Source: Jaminaea rosea
Lineage: Eukaryota > Basidiomycota > Exobasidiomycetes > Microstromatales
DNA length: 64,000 bases
Assembly: GCF_003144245.1 (NCBI RefSeq)
Contig: NW_020289982.1
Span: forward strand, 620,001 to 684,000
Direction of reading: 5' to 3'
The notes beneath the pieces were generated by a model, which saw only the letters and a program-made list of their open reading frames with translations, was not told the DNA's origin and made no database searches. Shown here piece by piece: positions 49,670 through 58,931 of this stretch (position 1 is its first letter; every line of letters begins with the position of its first letter). The position numbers were made by a program, and so were the translations under genes.

Positions 49670-51516
49670 ATGTCCTCCGTCAAGACATCTGTACGCGATC
49701 TCTTCCGATGGCGTCAACGCCAGGTCGAAGTCGACGAGCACGGCTTCGAGCACGTCACGTACGTCAACCCGCCTAAGCCTGCCAACCCTATCAAGCTGCT
49801 GCGCTCCATCTCCATGCTGGGCTGGGGTGCCTACCTCGTCGGCTTCTTCTGCTGGACGGCCGACGCGTACGACTTCCACGCTCTCTCCATTCAGAGTGTC
49901 AAGCTGTCAAAGCACTTTGCAACGTGAGTCGGTGCGGCGACGTGGCATATATCGCGATACGCAAGCTCATCTCTGCTTTCTCGATTCCCCCACCCGCGCA
50001 GCTCCAAAACGGAGATCTCGACTGCCATCACCCTCACTCTTCTGCTCCGCTCCGTAGGCGCTGCCATCTTTGGTGTCTTCAGCGACTACTTTGGGCGCAA
50101 GTATCCCCTCGCCATCAACATGTGGATCCTCGGTGCCCTCCAGGTTGGCTCCATCTACGCTCCAGACTGGCATACCTTCCTCGCCATCCGCGCTCTCTTC
50201 GGTCTGGGCATGGGCGGTGTTTAGTGAGTGCAGGCGCGGGGGACATGCTGTGTTACGGTGCTCTGACCAAGTCTCTCCTGCTCGCTATTGCAGCGGTGCT
50301 GCAGCTTCCATGGCCCTCGAGACCATCCCCGCCGAGGCTCGTGGTCTCATGTCCGGTATCTTCCAGCAAGGGTGAGTAACGGCTTGCTCCTCGCTACCGC
50401 GACGCGTACATGACTGATCACGACCTGCCTGTGCCTACAGCTACTCATTCGGCTACGTTTTGGCGGCCTGCTCGTTCCTCGGTGTCGGCGGAGCTGTAGA
50501 GACTTGGACGACGATGTTCTGGATCGGCGCTGCCCTCAGCTTCGCCGCTGGCTTCGCTCGCCTTGTTTTCCCCGAGTCTCAGCAATTCATCGACGCTCGC
50601 AAGGACAAGAAGGGCTCGGGCACGTCGGACTTCATGGCCAACTTCTGGATCATGCTCAAGAAGGAGTGGAAGGTGTGCGTGTACGCCATCGTGCTCATGT
50701 CTTGGTTCAACTGGTGTAAGTAGGCATGGCGCCCCGACCGTAGACGCGTCGACCCGTCGACGCACCTGGCTTACATTCTCCCCTCTTCGCTCGCTCACAG
50801 TCTCGCACTCTTCTCAAGACTCTTACACGACGTTCATGCTCGTGGGCAAGAAGCTGAGCAACCCGGCCTCGTCGCGCGCGTCGATCCTCATGAAGACGGG
50901 CGCATGCGTCGGCGGCACCATCATCGGCTACACCTCGCAATGGCTCGGCCGTAGGCGCGCAATGATCCTCTCCTGCTTCTTCTGCTGCTGCCTCATTCCC
51001 GCCTGGATCCTTCCCACATCGGAGTCTGGACTCGAGGCTGGCGGATTTATGCTCCAATTCTTCGTACAGGGAGCATGGGGCGTCGTACCCGTCTACCTGA
51101 GCGAAGTATCACCTCCAGCGTTCAGGGCCATCTTCGTTGGCCTCACCTATCAATTGGGCAACGCTATTAGCTCGCCATCTACGCAACTTATCAACTATTT
51201 GAGCGAGAACAACTACATTACCAACCATTTGGGCGAGCGCGTACAGGCCTACGGTCCCGTCATGGGCATCGCGACCGCGATCATCGCCATCGGCCTCGCG
51301 CTCACGGCTGCCGTCGGACCGGAGAAGCGGGGCGCCCTCTTTGAGAAGGGAGCCGCTGCTACAGTGGCTGGTGCCGGAGAACAGGAGGTCCAGACCAAGG
51401 AGGAAGAGAAGCTCGCCGCCGCTCGTGGCGCTGACCATGTCACGTCGCAGGCTGAGTCGGACGAGGACGGCAAGAAGGAGGGGGGAGCCACGATGACCTA
51501 CACCACGACGCGCTGA
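49670..51516 (+). CDS. MFS carboxylate transporter, JEN1-like
   Basis: Five exons (49670-49923, 50002-50223, 50294-50371, 50441-50715, 50801-51516) with introns of 78, 70, 69 and 85 bp give 514 aa. It has about 12 predicted membrane segments. The MFS signature after TM2 is FGVFSDYFGRKYPL, and AIRALFGLGMGGVYGAAASM is the family-typical TM4 with LETIPAEARGLMSGIFQQG. The second half has SWFNWFSHSSQDSYTTFML, corresponding to the JEN SHxSQD-type motif, a hallmark of Jen1 lactate/pyruvate/dicarboxylate symporters, and SQWLGRRRA. The C-terminal tail is charged and cytosolic (EEEKLAAARG), as in other regulated permeases. Plasma-membrane proton-coupled uptake of short carboxylates is expected. This is the most intron-rich small gene in the window. 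Confidence 0.88.
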
Positions 51517-51722
51517 TCGTGTGCGGAGGATGAGACTGCACGAGGGCTTCACTACGATTGACTACGATTTGTTCTGTATCCATTGCGATTCATTCGACGC
51601 GTCCAGAATGTAAAGTGGTATATGAGCTTGTCCATGGTGTGCTACGACGCGTCGCGCGCGTCGCTTCTTCCCGCCTCGCCTTCGCCTCGCCGCCTGGTAC
51701 CTGGTTCCTGACTTTCTCTCTC
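51517..51722. other. Short convergent 3' spacer
   Basis: These 206 bp lie between the stops of the transporter (+) and glycosyltransferase (-). The CGACGCGTCGCGCGCGTCG stretch at 51647-51665 is a CpG-rich near-palindrome. No gene was seen. Confidence 0.35.
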
Positions 51723-53450
51723 TCAGAGCCAGACTAGTTCTATGACGCTGTCCAGTCCATCTGCGCCACCGCGCTTCACGTACGTGTGCCTCGCCGGCTC
51801 GCTGCCCTCCGCAAGCTTCACCTCCGCGAGCAGCCAAGACTCCTTCCACGGCCGATCGGGCTTGGTCTCGCGGGTACGCTCCTCGACCTTGTCTCGCAGC
51901 GGGCCCATGCCGTGCGACCAGTAATCTTGAGGGGCGTGTTCCCACGTGAGCTCCGTGCGGCCAAAGTCGGGTAGATGAGCGGTCGGGTAGCGAACGATGG
52001 ACCAGCCGTGCGTGAGCATGAAGCGCGTGGACGACGAGGAGGGTGAGGCGCGATTCTCTGGCAAGAGGAAGCGTTGGAAAAGACATTCGCTGCGGCTCGA
52101 TCCGCAGGCCTGAGCAGCAAAGGCGAAGAGCGTCTCGTTGTGTTGTCGCTCTCGCCACGAGAGGTCTGCGTACGCGGATGTGCGTGGGGGAAGTAGAGGA
52201 TCAGCGGCTGGCTTCCTCGCTCATCCACACCCGACATCTTGCGCCTGCGACTCACGATGAAAAGTGCCGAAGCGTTGGCCCGACTCAATCAGCCCTTGAA
52301 TATCCCCCTCTGCATCATTCTGCGTCAAGACAGTAGGCTCCCAGCTCAACCGCGCGTAGCTATTCTCAAAGACGCACCAGCTCATGCGCTGATCGCCTCC
52401 GATCAACCACTCCCGTTGGGCGTATGCCTCCCAATGCGGTAGGAGATGCTTGACGAGGGGCAAGCTCAGGAACGTCCCGCCTCCACCGAATGACTCGGGT
52501 CCAAAGACCATATTCGCCCACTTGTCGGAGAGGGTGCCGACAAAGTGGTGCTGGCGTGGATCGTACTTGTCCAGGACGGCGAGGATGCGAGGCAGGCTGA
52601 GCACAAAGGAGTCGTCATCGCTGACCATGATCCATTGCGTATTGCGGTCGGCGAGCGGGTAGAGGACCATGGGCAGGCGAGCCCATCTGATGCGATACTC
52701 GGCGTCGTCGTGGATTATTGAGGTGCGGATGCCCAGCGCATTGAGGTCGCGAGCCAGGTCGACACCATCTTCGTTGCCGGGCAGCTGGAGAACGAGGTGA
52801 AGGCCTGTGTGGGCGAAGGAATGCTGCAGCATCGGAGTCCATTTACGGATGCGGGCCGTGTTGGTTGCGTAGCCGACCATGATGTTTTTGCCCTGCGTGC
52901 GGGTCGAGTGGTGTGGGGGAAAGAAGGGGACGTCCACGATGTTGGAGACGGAGCATGTAGAAAGTCGGGCAGTAGCGAGGCTGTTGCTGTCCAGCTCGTC
53001 GAATTTCTGGGCCAGCTGAGCTCTGATCTGTCGAGGATGAGGATCAAAGCGGCCAAAAGCGAGCGTAGGGTCCAGCTCTCGGTCTCGGGTAGATGGAACG
53101 ACGAAGTTGCGGGAGTAGTGGAAGCGGGACGAGAGGTCAAAGCGCTGGACGAGGCCGTGCACGTCGAGATGACAGGCATCATAGCGGGAAGAGATCTTGC
53201 GAGTGGCGCGATAGTTGGGTGGCTCGATCCATGATGCGCAAAGAAGAAGAAGGAGCACGACGGCAATGCCCGTAGACAGGAGGGAGTCGATGCGGCGGAC
53301 AAATGAGTCCAAGCGCTTGGCTGTGTGCTGCCCTAGAGGATAGGCGCCGCCGCCGCCGCCGCCATCGCCGTTCATGGCTTCGTGAATGCTGCTCTTGCGC
53401 CCACTTGTGAGGCTCATCGTCTCCTCTGCATCGAAACGATGTCGCGACAT
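51723..53450 (-). CDS. Type II membrane glycosyltransferase, GT31/Fringe-like
   Basis: Exons 52256-53450 and 51723-52165 are joined across a 90-bp GTGAGT...ACGCAG phase-1 intron and give 545 aa. A short cytosolic tail is followed by one membrane anchor (TGIAVVLLLLLCASW, about 58-72), typical of Golgi type II enzymes. The lumenal catalytic core has WIMVSDDDSFVLSLPRI (about 270-286), whose DDD is the metal/nucleotide-sugar DxD site, then FGGGGTFLSLPLVKHLLPHW and WLIGGDQRMSWCV, as in fungal Fringe-like (DUF604) proteins. The second exon adds LSWRERQHNETLFAFAAQAC and GRTELTWEHAPQDYW. The likely action is transfer of a sugar to a glycoprotein or glycolipid in the Golgi; donor and acceptor are unknown. 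I chose the ATG at 53450; the frame further upstream has only TTG. Confidence 0.82.
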
Positions 53451-53985
53451 GGTCGTGCGAGCGAGAGTAAGGTGTTGTTGTTGGGACGAGGATGGCAAGA
53501 TAAAAGAATAGGCTCGAATGCCTTATCCGACGAGGCGACCCAAGCCTAGCGTGGGACGATGCATGCGCGCCACTTCACTTCACCTCGCTCGCTCGCTCGC
53601 GCCCACTGACGCCCACTCGCGTCACTCAATCGAACCAAGACACCGGCTCAAGACGCCGCGCTGGTGCTATCACGATGCGATTCTCTTCAATCAATCGGCG
53701 GACAGGAGAGCGGCAGCGACGGCGGCGGCGGCAGCGGCAGCGATCTGAGTGCATGTATTGATCTAGAGAGGTAGCGAGGCTGTGATTAAGAGCTGAGACA
53801 GAGACGGGAAAGGAGAAACAAGAGCTGGAGCGGGGAGCGTTTCGTGCGCGATGGTGACTTGGGGGAGAAGGTATCGCAGGTAACGCTTGATAATGATCTA
53901 TGTGGAGAGGGGGAGAGACCGAGAGTCCACCATCCCATCTGCAGCGCGTATATGAGAGGGCAAATGGAGAGGCGGAATCGCATGC
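53451..53985. other. Intergenic: glycosyltransferase promoter and lipase 1 3' region
   Basis: These 535 bp include a GGC/GCA-rich simple repeat at about 53711-53745 (GCAGCGACGGCGGCGGCGGC-like). The remainder shows no gene, and the plus-strand frame at 53518-53748 is low complexity. Confidence 0.4.
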
Positions 53986-55626
53986 CTAGACGAGGAAGCG
54001 GAAGGAGGAGCGGATCTTCTTGTGGTAGCCCGGCGAGCCAGTCGTGAGCGGGTTGGCCTTCTGTGGCGTGGTGGGAGGACGAGGGTGCGTCTTGCCCTGC
54101 TCCTCCTGCTGAGACTTGGTGTCCTTGGCCTTCTGAGGGGCGTCCGAATTCTGGACCTGGCTCTGCTGCTGCTGCATCTGGCTGTTGGCCAAGGGACCCA
54201 GGATGTTCTCAGCCACGTCGAGAGGGTTGGGGTACCAGAGCGTCTCGGGGTAGGAGCAGGTGCGGGTGGGCTTCTTGCCTGCTAGCTTGTCTGCAAAGTA
54301 CCTGCGTAGGCGGGTGATGAAGACGGGCTGCGCTTGAACACCAGTGAGGACGTGGATTCCGCTAGCGAGGGATTCAAACTCGATGGTGGCTCCCTGCGCG
54401 CACTGGCTCTCAGCGTAGGCGCGAGACTGGTTGTAAGGAACAATCTCGTCACCACGCGAGTGCATGAGGTAGATGGGGAAGTTGACGATGGGAGGCTGGT
54501 TGGCTCCGAGGTTCTCCTGCGCAAAGACTGCCTTGAGCGTGGGGTCCTCGGAGATGTTCCTGCCCTGGGCGTCGAGCCTGAATCCATCATCGAGCTTGAG
54601 GGGACCATTGAGGTAGGCATCCTGCGCACATGAGACGCCGGTGTGAACGGCCTCGAAGATGTCGGCGGGCATTCCAGGCTTGACACGCTGGCGCAACATT
54701 CTGTCGAGCTCCGGGTAGCCATTGCCCAGGCCAGCTGCGCCAATGTAGCCGAGCGTGGCGGAGCCGGTGCCATCGAGGTAGTGAACCGTCTCCTCAACGT
54801 TGGCGGGGAGGCCTCCTGCTACGACGCCGGCGATGTTGAGCTCAGGTGCGTAGGTAGAGGCGAGTTGAGCAGCCCACATGACAGCGTGAGAGCCGCCGGA
54901 GTAGCCGTTGATGCCGTGGATGGCCTGCTTGCCCAATGCGGCGGGCATCGTCTCGACATGGCGCTCGGCCACGCGCATTGAGTCGAGCATAGCCTGTCCC
55001 TCGATGTGGCCTACGAGCCAGGCGGCCTTGGACCCCTCGAAGTCGGGTGAATTGGCCCACCAGCCCTGGTGGACAGCAGAAACGGGAGTGAGGAGAGCTG
55101 TGACCTCGAGAGTGTTGTTCGAAGTAGTGCCGGCGATGTAGGTGTAGCTGGGAGCACAGTCGATGGCAGCCGAGTTGACTGGCGTACCGACGGTGACGAT
55201 GCGGGGCGGGCCAGGTGCGGGGAACTTTGGAGCGACGAGGGTCGTGACCGTAGCGTCTGGGACGGTCTGATTGCCACTTTGACCCGTGGTGCGGTAGAGG
55301 ACGTGGTAGGCCGAAGCAGCCTCGGGACCAAATGAGCTGAGGTCGATGGGGCGCGAGCGGATGACGTCGCCGAGCTTGTACGCCGAGAGATTGGCAGGCA
55401 GCCTGAGCGGGAGATGTGAGCGGGCGAGGCGCGGAGCTGTGAGCGAGAGGGTAGAGAGCTGCTTCGCTCAGCGCCGCACCACTCACTTGTAGAAAGGGTC
55501 CATGGAAGGAGGCGGGAATGCTGGCTTTGGCTTGGGACCAAGGGGACCAAGGAGGCGAGGGTGTATAGAGGCGCCAGCAGCGACCATGGCGGAGGTGGCA
55601 AAAGTGACGACCGTCGATGCGAGCAT
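53986..55626 (-). CDS. Secretory lipase (LIP family), copy 1
   Basis: Exons 55487-55626 and 53986-55402 are joined across an 84-bp GTGAGT...CTCAG phase-2 intron and give 518 aa. The first exon is a signal peptide (MLASTVVTFATSAMVAAGAS) plus PSMDPFYK, and splicing gives DPFYKLPANLSAYKLGDVI. The family core is present: SAAIDCAPSYTYI, NGYSGGSHAVMWAAQ (Ser about 213), YLMHSRGDEIVPYNQS (Asp about 361) and ASGIHVLTG (His about 397). Members hydrolyse triacylglycerols outside the cell. Beyond the fold it has an unusual 85-residue Gln/Lys/Pro-rich tail (QMQQQQSQVQNSD...), missing from the neighbouring copy. The large second exon has no ATG for its first 137 codons, so gene finders that need ATG would truncate it at 54990. 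Confidence 0.88.
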
Positions 55627-56524
55627 GGTGTGCGTGAGGGTGTAGGGTGGGGAAGGAAGAGAGGGAGGAGGAGAGGAAGTCTCGAGTAGTCTCGGGGGGA
55701 TCGTGAAGCCTCGAGGAGGGCAGCGGGGTGATGCTGAGCTCCGGATTGCTTCGGAGGAGGTCAGCCTATATGTAAGTCGTCGTGGGTCGTCGTGGGTCGT
55801 GTGGATCGTGTACGTCGTGGTACCGCCACCGCCAGCCGTCAGGCGCGTAGAAAGGAGCGAGGAGACTGAGTCGGCACAGGCTCAGGAGGTTCAGTAGGCG
55901 AAAGAAAAGGGGTTCTAGAGTTATGTCGTCAGGACAGGCGCGAGAAAAGGACGCGAAAGGGAGGGGTGTCAGGGGGCGAAAGTGAATTGGTATTGAGGGG
56001 TAAGAAGGGAAGAAGGGAGAGAGGAGCTCGACGCGCCGCTCTGACCCTATCGAGCCGCTCACGTCGGAAGGCCGTCAACGCTCGAGCCGCTTCGTAGAGG
56101 CACGGGCGTTGGATGAGGGCGGCCCGCTTAGACCTCTTTCGAGGCGAAACGAGCTCAGTGAGGCGGACGCAACAGAGCGAGAGTGTTTTCGGAAAGTTAA
56201 CATTGGGCGCAAGAGACAGAGTGACCTGTCGTCTCGAGCCGCCATCGGAGAAGAAGGAAGGAGTAGAAGCTTGCGCAACAGCAAAGGGACCTTTGCGGGA
56301 CCACTACGACACACGGGAAGCCGTGCGAGGTCGAGGACTTGTATTACGAGCAGGAAAGCGCCGCAGCGGTCATATGATGACGAGGGAAATGAAGTGGTGG
56401 TCACGATGAGAGTAAAGAGCGTCTATAACAGTGGCGATGAGATGGTGTTGAGGCAACGACGCGAAGGTACGGGAAGTTGAGCAGACTGTACTGTAGTGTA
56501 GGAGGAGAAGCGGCCTGCGCCAGG
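55627..56524. promoter_or_regulatory. Promoter of lipase 1 and 3' region of lipase 2
   Basis: About 900 bp contain short frames without domains. CCTATATGTAAG-like sequence lies at 55764-55776, reading CTTACATATAGG on the minus strand, about 140 bp before the lipase 1 ATG. It is a possible TATA box. A direct repeat of GTCGTCGTGGGTC occurs at 55777-55800. Confidence 0.4.
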
Positions 56525-57978
56525 CTAGAGTGGGAAGAGACCGTTCTTGGCTTGGGCCCGCCAGTAGGCAATCGAGTTTGCGGCGCCGTGACCAATGAGA
56601 TCCGTAAGACCTGGCCCGCCTTCAGGGACAGGAGGAATCGACTGCGCATCAATGCCGCACGTCTTGACTTTGTAGCCCTGCTCCAGCACCTGGACAAGGC
56701 TGTTCAGCATCGCAGGCATGAAACGCAGTCCGCTCAAGATGTGTCCCGTCGCCGTAGCCCATGAAAGTTGGAGACGAGCACCCTCCTGCTCGCATTGCTG
56801 GTTGATATAGTGAACCATCTGGGGCCAGGGAACAATCTGGTCATTGCGGGCGTGGTAATAGATGGAAGAGATGCGATTGACCCTTTTGCCTAGCTTCTCC
56901 TCCTCCATGTGCTTGGCAACGACGGGATTCTGGAAGATGTCGCCGCCTGTGAAAGCAGTCTGCACGGGAACTCCAGAGAGATTTCGTGACGACTGGATCA
57001 AGCACCACTCGCCGCTCAGCATCTTGGTGAAGTTGGCTCGACCTGCGTGCGTGATGTGCTGGTCGAATACGGCTTGGACGTCTGGGCGTGCGTGTCCCAT
57101 TGCTGCTGCGCCTTGGAAGCCGAGGGCGGAGTATTCGCCGCCATTAAGGGTGTAGAATGTGTTGTTCGTATCGGCAGGCATGCCTCCGGTGACCATGCCA
57201 ATGATGGGAGAGTCAGGGTAGTAGCTGGCTGCCTCCTGCGCCGCCCAACCGACGGTGTGACCACCGCCCGAGTAGCCCATCATGGCAAAGTCTGCATTCT
57301 TGAGGGGAGCTGCGAAGTTGCGAGAGGCTCGGATGCCGTCGAGCATTGCGCGACCCTCGGTCAAGCCATTGAGGAAGGAGGACTGCGGGGAAGCTAGAGT
57401 GAGCGCGATGTAACGGCAGTGAGGTACTATGCTGCTCTCACCTTGGATCCCAGCGCATCAGGGATGACGACGTACCAGCCGCGAAAGAGGGCAGCGGTGG
57501 AAGCGGGCGAGTCAACGATGTTGACTAGGGGTAGATTCTTGGACTTGTCTGGGTTGGCATAGGCGAAGCTGGGACTGCAGTCGATGCTGGCCGAGCCGAC
57601 TGCGCTGCCAATGGCGAGTGCCTTGGGCTTGCCAGGTCGAGGAGCAATGGGGATGACGATGGTGGCTACCGTTGCGTCTGGTGCGCCCGTGTAGTCGGTG
57701 GTGAGGTAGAGGATTTGGTGGGCCTCTGCAGCAAATTGGCCAAAGGCGTCTGCGTTGCCCTGACGAGTGCCCAAGATGGCGCCCAAGGGATACTTGCCAA
57801 CGTCGGCGGGCACGCGATAGAAGGGATCCTTTGTTGGGAAAGCGAATGATGCGCCGTTCTTCTGCTTGGGCTGAGGGAGCAGGCGGCGGCCAAGGTGGGA
57901 TTGCGAGCGATGGCCATTTGATGCTGCAGCAGCGAGAGCAGCGACCAAGGCGTAGACGAGGCAGCTGATGAGTAGCAT
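56525..57978 (-). CDS. Secretory lipase (LIP family), copy 2
   Basis: Exons 57442-57978 and 56525-57382 are joined across a 59-bp GTGAGA...CCGCAG phase-0 intron and give 464 aa. A signal peptide (MLLISCLVYALVAALAAAAS) precedes GRRLLPQPKQK, a possible dibasic propeptide site. The core is KDPFYRVPADVGKYPLGAIL, SASIDCSPSFAYA, GWYVVIPDALGSK-SSFLNG across the splice, MMGYSGGGHTVGWAAQ (Ser about 214), YYHARNDQIVPWPQ (Asp about 356) and ATGHILSG (His about 390). The catalytic spacing matches copy 1, yet intron position and phase differ, so the duplication is old or the copies arrived separately. It lacks the Gln-rich tail. It is an extracellular lipase. Confidence 0.88.
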
Positions 57979-58931
57979 CGTGGGCGTTGTGCGTAAGAGG
58001 ATGGAGCGAAGCCGAGGCAAGGTAGGGACTGTGGTGATCACGGGGGTCTGGTAGGGAGCGCGGCGGTGGAGGAGGATCGGCGTTATGGGACCGCCTCTGA
58101 AGATGGTGTGGGAGGCGCAGCGAGGCAAGAAAGAAAGGAGCAAAGTGTCGAGGAGGAAGGGATGGTAGGAGAGAGAAAGCAGTGAAAGGGAAAGAGAAGG
58201 GGTGAGCGGGGGTTGTGAGGGCAGGCGGCTTCCCAGTGGCTGCAATGTCCGGCGTGCGGGCGAGAAAGCAGAGGCGCGAGGGGAGGGGGAGATGAGCGAG
58301 GCGTGAGGTGTGACGGACCGAGGAGTCATTGATTCTTGAGCCAATCATTGTGAGTCTTGCATCTCGTCTTCGTGGACTGCTATGCCCCTTCGCCTTGCGG
58401 CCCACATAGGAGAGAGGAGGCGGCTCTAGGGGCCCACGCTAGGTGTGGTGAGGCTCGTGCTCAGAGCGGTCCATCGATTCTCTCGAGTGTCGCGGCGCCA
58501 TTCGCCCTCGAGCTTCCCTTCCATGCTGAGCGGGACTTGGCCCGATTTTCATTGCCTTTTGCTGACCAGACGACGACGACGACGACGTTGCAGAAAAGTC
58601 GTGGGCTGAACGAGCGGTAGCAAAGTGTGGCTTGCCTTGCCTTTCGTGTGGAGCTCGCCGTCGTCGTTGCCGAATGTCGAGTCGAGGGTCAAGCGTCGAG
58701 CGAGCAGGGCGGGGCGGAGCGGGGCGTCAGCGGCGGCGAGTGAGCCCAGTGCGCCTGTCTCTGTCCGTCTCGGCGTGCGTGTGTCGTCCTCGTCGTCGTC
58801 GAGTGGGCAAGCGTGCGTGCGTGCGTCGAAGTGGACTCGAGTTCCTTTCCGTCTCGTTACCAACCATCTCACACCGCCACGCCGCCTCGTCCTCACTCTC
58901 GAATTCTCGAACACCTCTGCTCCTCGCTATC
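57979..58931. promoter_or_regulatory. Divergent promoter region lipase 2 / cullin-3
   Basis: These 953 bp lie between opposed ATGs at 57978 (-) and 58932 (+). Long overlapping frames here are low complexity. A GAC trinucleotide run lies at 58571-58586. GTGCGTGCGTGCGTCG occurs at 58812-58827, and tandem GTCGTCGTC occurs near 58788-58800. No TATA box is clear. Confidence 0.4.

Noticed and set aside
52797-53234. 145-codon frame antisense to the glycosyltransferase
   Set aside because: It is a mirror of the GT31-like coding exon, with no independent evidence.
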